Assembly (NCBI RefSeq): GCF_000371785.1
Contig: NZ_AQUI01000002.1
Location: forward strand, 5,071,352 to 5,135,351
Source of the DNA: Actinopolyspora halophila DSM 43834
GTDB taxonomy: Bacteria > Actinomycetota > Actinomycetes > Mycobacteriales > Pseudonocardiaceae
Direction of reading: 5' to 3'
Length of the DNA: 64,000 bases
The notes below the pieces were generated by a model. It was not told the DNA's origin. It did no database searches and saw nothing but the letters and a program-made list of their open reading frames with translations. The translations under genes and the position numbers were made by a program. Shown here piece by piece: positions 26,471 to 34,202 of the stretch. How positions within the stretch are numbered: the stretch's first letter is position 1; each line of letters opens with the position of its first letter.

Positions 26471-26750
26471 GGGCCCGAGTCTAGATTGCACCTCGGAACC
26501 GGCGTGCTCGGTCACCGGAGCGTCCCGGCGAGGACCGCCCCGCTGCCGGGGTTGGGAACGTGCCGGACGGTGCCCGGCGAAGAAATCCGGTTACCAATCG
26601 GTATCGACCGCGTTCCGCGGCGTCACCGCACGACGACTCGCGCGTTGGTCCCGGTAACGGCTTCGCCAGGACTTCGTCTCGAGTCGCGGGAGGTTCCGCT
26701 CCGACGAACCCAGGACAACCGAACCGGAAAAGCTCTATAGGGGTGCGTGT

Positions 26751-27725
26751 ATGAGCAGAGAACACGACCGCGAACGCGCGGCGACCGACCACTCCCGCGG
26801 ACCGATCGGCGGACTACGCGGCGCCGCGCTCCCCGTGGTGAGCGCGGTGCTCGCCGCGAGCGGTCTCGCGGGTGCGGGAGCGGCCGACGCGTCGCCGAGC
26901 CCCGTCGTGATCGGCACCTGCACCGAGGACGTGAGCAGCGATTCCTTCGAGCAGCGGATCGTGGCCTCGCCCACCGCGCTCGACGCGAAGGTGAAGCAGG
27001 CCGCGCTGCTCGTCTTCCCGCTCCAGTTCGAACGCGCCGAGGAGATCAAGAAGCAGTTCCTCGAATCGGACCCGGTCGAGCTCGGCACCGTCACCGAGCG
27101 GGATCAGGAGTTCTCCGGGGGCGACCTGGCCGAGGCGCTCGCCCCCGGCATCGCCGCGATCCCCTCGGTGGAGGACAAGGGCTCGGCCATGAACTTCCAC
27201 GTGGACAACCTCGCCGCCGTGGGCTGCATCGGCGGAGTTTCCGTGCCCGGCCAGGAGAAACCGGACTCCTCGGAAACCCCCACTTCACCGTCCGAGCCTC
27301 CGCCGTCCTCCGCTCCGGACCCCACCGGAACGGACGAGTCCCCCGGAGGCGAGGGGTCCGGGAAACAGCCGTCGAACTCGCGAACTCCGGAAACGGGGGA
27401 TTCCGCACCGGGCGGCACCACTCCGAACCAACCCCCAGGGCCCGCCGAACGCGTGAACCCCTCGGACTACGCTTATGTCCCGGGGTCGTTACCGCCGTGG
27501 TCGGACACCCGCTTCGGAGAGGCCCCCGGTGGAAGAGCCGAGACCGGTGATCTGCGAAGCGACGAGAAGCACAACCAGCAGGACCGTGTGCGCGAGGCGG
27601 GCAGCGCCGAGGCACTGCCTTCCGACGCGGGCCAAAGGGTGGCCCTGCCGGTGCTGCTCGCCGCGATCTCGCTGGCCGGAGTGACCTCGGCGCTCATCAG
27701 GACGTGGGTGCTGCGCCGAACCTGA
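26751..27725 (+). CDS. Secreted or surface-anchored protein of unknown function
   Basis: A 324-residue protein. After an Arg-rich start there is a signal peptide (LPVVSAVLAASGLAGAGAAD, about residues 27-46, likely cut after ADA). A folded domain of about 120 residues follows, with two cysteines (GTCTED, VGCIGG). Then come a Pro/Ser/Thr/Glu linker and a C-terminal hydrophobic span (VALPVLLAAISLAGVTSALI) ending in a short basic tail (WVLRRT). This is a type I membrane anchor rather than a sortase motif. It sits 163 bp upstream of rpsF in the same direction. I do not recognise the domain. Confidence 0.65.
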   Translation: MSREHDRERAATDHSRGPIGGLRGAALPVVSAVLAASGLAGAGAADASPSPVVIGTCTEDVSSDSFEQRIVASPTALDAKVKQAALLVFPLQFERAEEIKKQFLESDPVELGTVTERDQEFSGGDLAEALAPGIAAIPSVEDKGSAMNFHVDNLAAVGCIGGVSVPGQEKPDSSETPTSPSEPPPSSAPDPTGTDESPGGEGSGKQPSNSRTPETGDSAPGGTTPNQPPGPAERVNPSDYAYVPGSLPPWSDTRFGEAPGGRAETGDLRSDEKHNQQDRVREAGSAEALPSDAGQRVALPVLLAAISLAGVTSALIRTWVLRRT

Positions 27726-27804
27726 CCGACCTGCCGCTCCGAGCGCGCGCCGCCCGGAGCGGCCGAAACAACACCCAGGTCACCGGAGTTTTCCACCGGG
27801 TTGC

Positions 27805-27880
27805 TAGACTGGTTCGGCTCGCCCACGCGGCGACCCTCCTGCCACGGAGAGTCCGTGGCCGTGAGTCCACAGGAGGTGAG
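27805..27880 (+). promoter_or_regulatory. rpsF leader: -10 element and Shine-Dalgarno-sequestering hairpin
   Basis: A TAGACT -10-like hexamer (27805-27810) is followed by a leader with two nested stems. The inner one is CCACGGA-GAG-TCCGTGG (27842-27858). The outer one pairs CCTCCTG (27835-27841) with CAGGAGG (27870-27876), which contains the rpsF ribosome-binding site. This would hide the site when folded. An S6:S18-binding leader RNA with a conserved CCG is known upstream of rpsF in many bacteria; this may be its local version. Confidence 0.5.
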
Positions 27881-27888
27881 TGGTCTTC

Positions 27889-28269
27889 ATGCGTCATTAC
27901 GAGGTCATGATCATTCTTGACCCGAGTCTGGACGAGCGCAACGTGTCCTCGTCCTTGGAGAATTACCTCAAGGTCATCCGTAACGACGGTGGCAGCATCG
28001 AGAAGATGGATGTCTGGGGCCGTCGCAAGCTCGCCTACGAAATCAACAAGCGGGCCGAGGGCATCTACGTCGTGCTGGACCTGAACTGCGAGTCGTCCTC
28101 GGTCAACGAGCTCGACAGGCAGCTCAACATCAGCGAGAACATTTTGCGCACGAAGATGCTGCGCAAGATCGTCCAGCCGCGCAAGGAAGCCCGTCTCGCC
28201 CGGGCCAGCGCCAAGGCGGCCAAGGCAGCCCAGCAGCAGGCCCAGAGCGCGGTCGGCACCTCCGCCTGA
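27889..28269 (+). CDS. rpsF: Small ribosomal subunit protein S6
   Basis: A 126-residue S6. The canonical domain ([20 protein letters not shown], then [20 protein letters not shown] and LRTKMLRK) spans residues 1-95. An extra lysine/alanine/glutamine-rich tail of about 30 residues ([20 protein letters not shown]) follows, longer than the roughly 96-residue mycobacterial protein. S6 binds 16S rRNA as a heterodimer with S18, whose gene lies two genes downstream. The ATG at 27889 has a strong AGGAGGTGAG site; the GTG at 27880 overlaps that site and is unlikely. It begins the rpsF-ssb-rpsR-rplI operon. Confidence 0.96.
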   Translation: MRHYEVMIILDPSLDERNVSSSLENYLKVIRNDGGSIEKMDVWGRRKLAYEINKRAEGIYVVLDLNCESSSVNELDRQLNISENILRTKMLRKIVQPRKEARLARASAKAAKAAQQQAQSAVGTSA

Positions 28270-28331
28270 TCCGCCCAAAAGGCGAGCGGCAATGATGCCC
28301 GACCGCAGCACAGAGACGGAGTTTCCAGGCG

Positions 28332-28805
28332 ATGGCCGGTGAAACGGTAACCACGGTGGTCGGCAACCTGACGGCCGACCCGGAACTGCGCTTCACGCCC
28401 TCCGGTGCGGCGGTGGCGAACTTCACCGTCGCCTCGACGCCGCGGTTCTACGACCGCCAGGCAGGCGAGTGGAAGGACGGCGAGGCGCTGTTCCTGCGCT
28501 GCAACATCTGGCGACAGGCCGCGGAGAACGTCGCCGAGACCCTCACCCGCGGGATGCGCGTGGTGGTGCAGGGGCGGTTGCGCCAGCGTTCCTTCGAGAC
28601 GAAGGAGGGCGAGAAGCGCACCGTCGTCGAGATGGAGGTCGACGAGGTCGGCCCCTCGCTGCGCTACGCCACGGCCAAGGTCAACAAGATCAGCCGAGGC
28701 GGTGGTTCGGGAGGCGGCTCCGGCGGCTCCGGCGGAGACGACCCCTGGAGCTCCGCTCCACCGGCCGGTTCGGGTAGCGGTTTCAGCGACGAACCGCCCT
28801 TCTAG
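28332..28805 (+). CDS. ssb: Single-stranded DNA-binding protein
   Basis: A 157-residue SSB. The OB-fold occupies residues 1-115 ([20 protein letters not shown], then [20 protein letters not shown] and [20 protein letters not shown]). A Gly/Ser-rich linker follows, and the protein ends in the acidic tip SDEPPF that recruits repair and replication partners. It protects single-stranded DNA during replication and recombination as a tetramer. It lies 62 bp after rpsF in the standard operon order. It is slightly shorter than other actinobacterial SSBs because of a compact linker. Confidence 0.96.
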   Translation: MAGETVTTVVGNLTADPELRFTPSGAAVANFTVASTPRFYDRQAGEWKDGEALFLRCNIWRQAAENVAETLTRGMRVVVQGRLRQRSFETKEGEKRTVVEMEVDEVGPSLRYATAKVNKISRGGGSGGGSGGSGGDDPWSSAPPAGSGSGFSDEPPF

Positions 28806-28873
28806 CCAGGGTGGAACACCACGGTCCGGCGGTTCTCCCGTCCGGAGTGTGGCCATACCGTTCCGCGAATGCC

Positions 28874-28916
28874 CGGCCGCGACCGGTGTGCGGAGACGAC
28901 ACCGGTATCGCGGCCG
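28874..28916 (+). promoter_or_regulatory. Large hairpin in the ssb-rpsR space
   Basis: CGGCCGCGA (28874-28882) pairs with TCGCGGCCG (28908-28916), and CCGGTGT (28883-28889) with ACACCGG (28899-28905), leaving a 2-nt bulge and a 9-nt loop. It ends 48 bp before rpsR. It may act as an attenuator, a processing site or a partial terminator within the operon. Confidence 0.5.
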
Positions 28917-28964
28917 AACGAAAGCCCTCTACGGAGTTCTCGCTCTCTTCAAAGGAGCAAGCAC

Positions 28965-29204
28965 ATGGCCAAGGCGCCCGTGCGCAAGCCGAAGAAGAAG
29001 GTCTGCGCCTTCTGCGACGACCAGAACGTCCTGAGCATCGACTACAAGGACACCACGCTGCTGCGCAAGTACATCTCCGACCGCGGCAAGATCCGCGCGC
29101 GTCGTGTGACGGGTAACTGCAGCCAGCACCAGCGGGATGTCGCCATCGCGGTCAAGAACGCCCGCGAGATGGCACTGCTGCCGTACACCTCGACCGCCCG
29201 GTAA
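28965..29204 (+). CDS. rpsR: Small ribosomal subunit protein S18, zinc-binding (C+) form
   Basis: A 79-residue S18: [20 protein letters not shown], then [20 protein letters not shown] and [14 protein letters not shown]. The CAFC pair plus CSQH give the zinc-binding C+ type, like M. tuberculosis rpsR1 in the same operon position. Actinobacteria often keep a second, cysteine-free copy for zinc starvation; none is in this window. The ATG at 28965 has an AAAGGAG site; the upstream part of the frame is not coding. S18 pairs with S6 on the 30S platform. Confidence 0.96.
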   Translation: MAKAPVRKPKKKVCAFCDDQNVLSIDYKDTTLLRKYISDRGKIRARRVTGNCSQHQRDVAIAVKNAREMALLPYTSTAR

Positions 29205-29410
29205 ACCGAGACTTCCGGCCACGGCCCCGGGACTTCGCGTGCGGAACGCGCTCCGGTCCACTCCGGGTCGGTCGGGCGCGGGCTCGTTGCCCCGGTCCGG
29301 CGTCCGCGGAATCCGCACGACAACATCGACCGACTGCTCGGTGCACTTCCGCTTCGGTCGTTTACGGGGCCGGGGTTTGACCTCGGTTCGGCTTTGAAAG
29401 GAGACACGCC

Positions 29411-29863
29411 GTGAAGATCATCCTGACCTCGGACGTGAGCGGTCTCGGCGCCTCGGGTGACTCCGTCGAGGTACGTGACGGCTACGCCCGCAACTACCTG
29501 CTGCCGCAGGGCATGGCCATCGTGGCCACCAAGGGCGCGCAGAAGCAGGTCGAGTCGATTCGCCGCTCCCAGGAGAACCGCCGCGTTCGCGATCTGGAGC
29601 ACGCCAGGGAGCTTCAGGAGCAGCTGCAGAACATGGGGATGGTGCAGCTGTCCAAGAAGGTCTCCAAGAAGGGCAAGCTGTTCGGCTCTATCACCGAGTC
29701 CGATGTGACTTCCGCCGTCCGTCAGGCCGGTGGCCCCAGCCTGGACAAGCGTTCCATCGAGCTGAAGGGCAACGTGAAGTCGCTCGGCAAGATGGCCGTC
29801 GGTGTCCGGCTGCACCCGGACGTCTACGCCTCGATGTACGTCGAGGTCAACCCGGGCGGCTGA
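29411..29863 (+). CDS. rplI: Large ribosomal subunit protein L9
   Basis: A 150-residue L9 with both domains. The N-terminal KIILTSDVSGLGASGDSVEV followed by RDGYARNYLLPQGMA is the 23S rRNA-binding part. A long connecting helix (KQVESIRRSQENRRVRDLEH) leads to the C-terminal domain, with KLFGSITESDVTSAVRQAGG. The GTG start has GAAAGGAG upstream. A strong hairpin lies 14 bp after its stop. It closes the rpsF-ssb-rpsR-rplI unit before dnaB. Confidence 0.97.
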   Translation: MKIILTSDVSGLGASGDSVEVRDGYARNYLLPQGMAIVATKGAQKQVESIRRSQENRRVRDLEHARELQEQLQNMGMVQLSKKVSKKGKLFGSITESDVTSAVRQAGGPSLDKRSIELKGNVKSLGKMAVGVRLHPDVYASMYVEVNPGG

Positions 29864-29876
29864 CTTCGCCACGTGA

Positions 29877-29917
29877 GTTCCGCGCGGTGCACGACTCGTT
29901 CGTTCACCGCGCGGAAC
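29877..29917 (+). terminator. Terminator after rplI
   Basis: A perfect 13-bp stem, GTTCCGCGCGGTG (29877-29889) with CACCGCGCGGAAC (29905-29917), and a 15-nt loop. It closes the ribosomal operon, so dnaB needs its own promoter in the following 470 bp. Confidence 0.8.
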
Positions 29918-30026
29918 CACTCGAGAAGCCGCTTGCGCTCGCTGCGGTGTTCACCTCGCCGTAGTGGAACGGCTCCACGGCTCCGCCATTCGGACCGACA
30001 GGTCCGGGACACCGGTGGACGAACAG

Positions 30027-30167
30027 TTGTCCCCATGAACTGTCCACAAGCTATCCACAGGCTTTTACCTGGGATTGCCTCCTGTGACGGTCAAGTTTTC
30101 CCCAACTTGTCCACAGCGCGCGTCTTCAGGTCGGCGTGGTTTCCACAGGGGACAAAGCTTGTCCACA
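30027..30167 (+). promoter_or_regulatory. DnaA-box cluster between rplI and dnaB
   Basis: Two perfect TTGTCCACA boxes (30107-30115 and 30159-30167) lie with three one-mismatch boxes: TTGTCCCCA (30027-30035), CTGTCCACA (30040-30048) and CTATCCACA (30051-30059). A weaker GTTTCCACA lies at 30139-30147. All are on the plus strand within 141 bp, in a locally A/T-richer stretch without genes. There is no dnaA or dnaN beside it, so it is more likely a DnaA-titrating or dnaB-regulating site than oriC itself. Confidence 0.75.
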
Positions 30168-30388
30168 GGCTGTTCGTGGGGGCGGCTGTCCGCGTGCGAG
30201 AGTCGCCCGAGCACGCACGTGCGGCGGTTCCGTCCCGGACGCTCACCGCGATACCACCGGAACCGGTGACGTCGTCACGACCACCCGCTCGAACGAGACC
30301 GATGTCGGTCGTTGCCTCGACGGGCGCGGGTGGCGAGTATGGCCGGACTACAGCTCGCAGCTCTGCGTCCAGGAGGTGGCAGTAACCC

Positions 30389-32695
30389 GTGTCGTTGTCC
30401 GACGAACGCGGAGCGGATCCGTCCTCCAACGGCAAGGCCGGTTCCGGACCGGACGGAAGCATGGACCGTCAGCCCCCGCAGGACGTTGCCGCCGAGCAGT
30501 CCGTGCTCGGCGGGATGATGCTGAGCAAGGACGCCATCGCCAACGTCATCGAGATGCTCCGCCCGCAGGACTTCTACCGTCCTGCCCACCACGCGATATA
30601 CGACTGCGTCCTCGACCTGTACGGACGCGGCGAACCCGCCGACCCCATCACCGTGTCGGCGGAACTGGAACGACGCGGCGAACTGGGCAGAGTGGGCGGC
30701 GCACCGTACCTGCACACGCTGATCCAGACGGTGCCCACGGCGGCCAACGCCAACTACTACGCCGAGATCGTCTCCGAGAAGGCGATACTCCGCAGGCTCG
30801 TGGAAGCCGGAACCAGGGTCGTCCAGTACGGCTACAACGGTGCCGAGGGCGCCGCCATCGAGGAGGTCGTGGACCGGGCGCAGGCCGCCATCTACGACGT
30901 GACCGAAAGCCGCACGTCCGAGGACTACGCGGCGCTGGAAGACCTGCTGCAGCCCACGATGGACGAGATCGACGCCATCGCCTCGCGCGGCGGGGAGTCG
31001 CAGGGGCTGCCGACCGGCTTCGTCGACCTCGACGGTGTGACCAACGGGCTGCACCCCGGACAGATGGTGATCGTCGCGGCGAGGCCCGGCGTCGGCAAAG
31101 CGCTGGCCCTGGACACCCCACTGCCCACTCCGGACGGTTGGACCACCATGGGGGCGGTCTCCGTCGGGGACGAACTGCTCGGTGCGAACGGGAACCCGGT
31201 GCGGGTCGTCAACGCCACCGAGGTCATGAACGGGCACACCTGCTACGAACTCGAGTTCTCGGACGGAACCACCGTCGTGGCCGACGCCCAGCACCAGTGG
31301 ACCCTGCGGGACGGCGGTGTGCGGACCACGGCGACCCTGCACGACGAACAAGGCGGGGAACTGCCCGAGCACGCCGCTCTCGACCTGGAGCAGCGCGATC
31401 TCCCCGTTCCGCCCTACTCACTGGGCGTGTGGCTGACGGCGGGCGACCCGGAGACCGGCGAACTCACCGGCCTCCCCACCGAGGTCCTGGCCGATCTCGA
31501 ACCGGAGGGGGTCGACAGCGCCGGTGAACGTCCCGTCGTCGACGAGGACACCGCCGCGAAGCTCGCCGAGCTGGGAGCCCGGCGGCAACCGGACGTTCCC
31601 GTCGAATACCTCCGCGCCAGCCAACGGCAGCGTCGCGACCTGCTGGCCGGGCTGGCCGACGCCGCGGGCGACGTGGCCGAGGACGGACGGGTGCGGCTGC
31701 GGGTGCGCGAGTCCCTCTCCGTGCGGGTGCGCGAGCTCGTGCTCACCCTGGGGTATCCGTGCACGGCCACGGTGGACACGGCGGCCGCGGAGACGGCTCC
31801 GACCACCCTGCTCGTCTTCGACAGCGGACAGGACCAGGTGTTCCGGGTTCCCGAGAAGGTCGAGCAGCACAAGCTGCACCGCGCCGGGGGGACGCCGACC
31901 AGGCACGTCGTCGCCGTCCGCCCCACCCGCAGCGTCCCGGTGCGCTGCGTCGAAGTGGACTCGTCCGACCGGCTCTACCTGGCCAGCCGCTCCTTCCTGC
32001 CCACCCACAACTCGACCCTCGGGCTGGACTTCGCCCGCGCCGCCTCCATCAAGGGCGGCGCGGCCAGCGTCATCTTCTCGCTGGAGATGGGGCGTACCGA
32101 GATCGTGATGCGGATGCTCTCGGCCGAGGCCCGCATCCGGCTCGGCGACATGCGCGGCGGGCGGATGACCGACGAGGACTGGACACGGCTGGCGCGTCGC
32201 ATGAGCGAGATCAACGAGGCGCCGCTGTTCATCGACGACTCGCCGAACCTGACGATGATGGAGATCCGGGCCAAGGCCCGGCGGCTCAAGCAGCGCAACG
32301 ACATCAGCCTGATCGTCGTCGACTACATGCAGCTGATGACCTCGGGCAAACGCGTCGAGTCCCGTCAGCAGGAGGTTTCCGAGTTCTCCAGGAACCTCAA
32401 GCTGCTGGCGAAGGAGCTCGAGGTTCCGGTGGTGGCGATCTCCCAGCTCAACCGTGGTCCCGAGCAGCGCAACGACCGGCGCCCCCAGCTCTCGGACCTG
32501 CGCGAGTCGGGCAGCCTGGAGCAGGACGCCGACGTGGTGGTCCTGATCCACCGTCCGGACGCCTTCGAACGCGACGACCCCCGCATGGGCGAGGCCGACC
32601 TGATCCTGGCCAAGCACCGTGCCGGCCCCACCGAGACGGTCACGGTCGCCCACCAGCTGCACTACAGCCGTTTCGTGGACATGGCCCAGGAGTAG
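30389..32695 (+). CDS. dnaB: Replicative DNA helicase with an in-frame intein
   Basis: A 768-residue precursor of the hexameric replication-fork helicase. Residues 28-135 are the N-terminal helical domain (PPQDVAAEQSVLGGMMLSKD). The RecA-like motor is interrupted exactly inside Walker A: the N-extein ends ARPGVGK (Lys237) and the C-extein resumes STLGLDFARAAS (Ser542). Walker B (LIVVDYMQLM) and the GSLEQDADVVVLIHRP region follow. Removing the 304-residue intein leaves 464 residues, a normal DnaB length. The GTG start has AGGAGGT 11 bp upstream. Helicase activity should require protein splicing, because the P-loop is incomplete without it. Confidence 0.95.
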   Translation: MSLSDERGADPSSNGKAGSGPDGSMDRQPPQDVAAEQSVLGGMMLSKDAIANVIEMLRPQDFYRPAHHAIYDCVLDLYGRGEPADPITVSAELERRGELGRVGGAPYLHTLIQTVPTAANANYYAEIVSEKAILRRLVEAGTRVVQYGYNGAEGAAIEEVVDRAQAAIYDVTESRTSEDYAALEDLLQPTMDEIDAIASRGGESQGLPTGFVDLDGVTNGLHPGQMVIVAARPGVGKALALDTPLPTPDGWTTMGAVSVGDELLGANGNPVRVVNATEVMNGHTCYELEFSDGTTVVADAQHQWTLRDGGVRTTATLHDEQGGELPEHAALDLEQRDLPVPPYSLGVWLTAGDPETGELTGLPTEVLADLEPEGVDSAGERPVVDEDTAAKLAELGARRQPDVPVEYLRASQRQRRDLLAGLADAAGDVAEDGRVRLRVRESLSVRVRELVLTLGYPCTATVDTAAAETAPTTLLVFDSGQDQVFRVPEKVEQHKLHRAGGTPTRHVVAVRPTRSVPVRCVEVDSSDRLYLASRSFLPTHNSTLGLDFARAASIKGGAASVIFSLEMGRTEIVMRMLSAEARIRLGDMRGGRMTDEDWTRLARRMSEINEAPLFIDDSPNLTMMEIRAKARRLKQRNDISLIVVDYMQLMTSGKRVESRQQEVSEFSRNLKLLAKELEVPVVAISQLNRGPEQRNDRRPQLSDLRESGSLEQDADVVVLIHRPDAFERDDPRMGEADLILAKHRAGPTETVTVAHQLHYSRFVDMAQE
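31100..32011 (+). mobile_element. Class 3-type DnaB intein with degenerate homing endonuclease
   Basis: Residues 238-541 of the precursor. The intein starts with Ala (ALALDTPLPTPDGWTTM) rather than Cys/Ser and ends FLPTHN before Ser+1. It carries the W-C-T triad of class 3 inteins: Trp304 in block B (ADAQHQW), Cys520 in block F (PVRCVEVD) and Thr539 in block G (PTHN). The insertion point and start resemble the M. tuberculosis DnaB intein. The endonuclease motifs have decayed: YSLGVWLTAGD at 343-353 and LLAGLADAAGD at 418-428, where the catalytic Asp of the second motif is Ala. Confidence 0.85.
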
Positions 32696-32696
32696 C

Positions 32697-32721
32697 CACT
32701 CGGCGGTCCGGCCGCCGAGTG
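32697..32721. terminator. Terminator between dnaB and a convergent GNAT gene
   Basis: A perfect 10-bp stem, CACTCGGCGG (32697-32706) with CCGCCGAGTG (32712-32721), and a 5-nt loop, beginning 2 nt after the dnaB stop. It probably serves both converging genes. Confidence 0.8.
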
Positions 32722-32769
32722 CTCCCGCACGGGACCGGCACCGCCGGGGAGTCCTCGGAAGTCCCCGCC

Positions 32770-33294
32770 TCAGAGCCTGCGATGCATGATGTGCAGGCCG
32801 ACGAGCCCCTTCTCGGGGTGCTCGAAGGCCTCGGGAACGGTGGTCAGTATCTCGAATCCCAGTGAGAGCCACAGCTCGACGGCACCGGTGTTCGTCTCCA
32901 CCACCGCGTTGAACTGCATCGCGCGGTAACCGTCGGAACGTGCCTGCTCCAGCACGTGCTCTCCGAGCACGCGCCCGACCCCCTTGCCGGAGTGGTCCGG
33001 GTCGACCATGAACCCGGCGTTGGCCACGTGCGCCCCCGGACCCGCGTGGTTCGGATGCATCTCGGCCGTACCCAGCACGCTCCCCCGCTCGTCGACGGCG
33101 ACGAGAGTGCGACCGGGGGACTGGCGCATCCAGGACGCGCGGGCTGCCGGTTCGGCGATGTCGCGCGGCCAGCAGAAGGTCTCCCCGGCCGAGACGATGT
33201 GACGCAGAAACTTCCAGATCGCGGGCCAGTCATCGGCCACTGCTTCTCGGACACGCACCACACCAGGGTCCCGCATCCTCCGCCCCCCGAACAA
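32770..33294 (-). CDS. GNAT family N-acetyltransferase
   Basis: A 174-residue (or 168 from the internal ATG at 33276) acetyltransferase. VREAVADDWPAIWKFLRHIV opens the fold. The acetyl-CoA loop is visible in VDPDHSGKGVGRVLGEHVLE, and the C-terminal motif is TGAVELWLSLGFEILTTVPE. This resembles the RimI/phosphinothricin-type GNAT group acting on small molecules. The substrate is unknown. It converges on dnaB and stands 95 bp downstream of the HAD phosphatase gene on the same strand. Confidence 0.85.
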   Translation of the reverse strand: MFGGRRMRDPGVVRVREAVADDWPAIWKFLRHIVSAGETFCWPRDIAEPAARASWMRQSPGRTLVAVDERGSVLGTAEMHPNHAGPGAHVANAGFMVDPDHSGKGVGRVLGEHVLEQARSDGYRAMQFNAVVETNTGAVELWLSLGFEILTTVPEAFEHPEKGLVGLHIMHRRL

Positions 33295-33389
33295 CGCCCG
33301 GGCCGCTCCCCGAAGTCGAGGCCCCGCGGCCGGAACGCCGATCCGGGGTTCCGCTCAGCGAGCACTCGCGCGAACCGAACCGACGTCCC

Positions 33390-34061
33390 TCAGTCGAACA
33401 GCTCGGCGAGGGTTCGGGGAAGTTCCGCGATCCCTTCCAACCTGGTCCGGGCGAGCCCCAGCGCGTCCTCGGCAGGTGGGAAGTGCGGGTTCGGCACGGC
33501 GACAACGGTGGCTCCGGAGGCCGCGGCGGCGCGCAGCCCGCTGCTCGAGTCCTCCACTGCCACGCACTCCTCCGCGGGCACCGCCAGCCCTTCGGCCGCC
33601 CGCAGGTAGACGTCCGGGGCCGGTTTCCCGGCTCGCGTCTCCTCGCTGGAAACGGTGTGGCGCACGATGTCGCCCAGCTCGGTCGCGTCGAGGAAGGCCC
33701 GGATTATGCGGGGCGGGGCGGAGCTCGCGATCGCCGTCGGGAACCGACCGCCGACCTCGCGGACCGTTTCCGCCGCTCCGGGGATCACCGGGGGCTCGGT
33801 CTCGTAGCACTCACCCATCCGGTCGATGACCGTTTCGGCGACCCGCTCCGGGGAGAGCCGCACCCCCAGTTCCGTGACCAGGTACTCGGACCATTCCGGG
33901 GTGCTCATCCCCATCATGGCCTCGGTTGCCCCGTCGGCCCATCGCCCACCGAACTCGTGGGTGACCTCCCGTCGGATCCGGTCCCAGAGGTGCTCGGAGT
34001 CGACGAGCACCCCGTCGAGGTCGAAAAGGATCGCGCGCGGTTTTCCGCTACTGACTGCCAC
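33390..34061 (-). CDS. HAD family sugar-phosphatase-like hydrolase
   Basis: A 223-residue HAD phosphatase of the beta-phosphoglucomutase/DOG phosphatase type. The nucleophile motif is AILFDLDGVLVDSEHLWD (residues 10-27), with Asp nucleophile and acid/base Asp in DLD. Motif II is AIASSAPP, the Lys of motif III lies in RAGKPAPDVYL, and the acidic motif IV is CVAVEDSSSGLRAA. A four-helix cap lies between motifs I and II. It probably dephosphorylates a small sugar phosphate or similar metabolite. It is divergent from an MFS transporter gene across 141 bp of A/T-rich DNA. Confidence 0.88.
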   Translation of the reverse strand: MAVSSGKPRAILFDLDGVLVDSEHLWDRIRREVTHEFGGRWADGATEAMMGMSTPEWSEYLVTELGVRLSPERVAETVIDRMGECYETEPPVIPGAAETVREVGGRFPTAIASSAPPRIIRAFLDATELGDIVRHTVSSEETRAGKPAPDVYLRAAEGLAVPAEECVAVEDSSSGLRAAAASGATVVAVPNPHFPPAEDALGLARTRLEGIAELPRTLAELFD

Positions 34062-34202
34062 GGGCCGATGCTATTTCGCTCGCACCGTGGGAGCCACCGC
34101 CACGGCGCCCCGGTGAGCTTGCTCAAACCGGCTGGCCACGGAACACATAGAAAGTTAGCATTCCAAACGAAATACTTTGTCTAGTCGAGGAGCACGTCGC
34201 CG

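Noticed and set aside
30027-30167. Calling the DnaA-box cluster the chromosomal origin
   Set aside because: dnaA and dnaN are not next to it, boxes are few and all on one strand, and there is no clear A/T-rich unwinding element; a titration or regulatory site is more likely.
34145-34190. Operator between the HAD and MFS genes
   Set aside because: The A/T-rich stretch has only a 5-bp AAAGT/ACTTT pair far apart, too weak to call.
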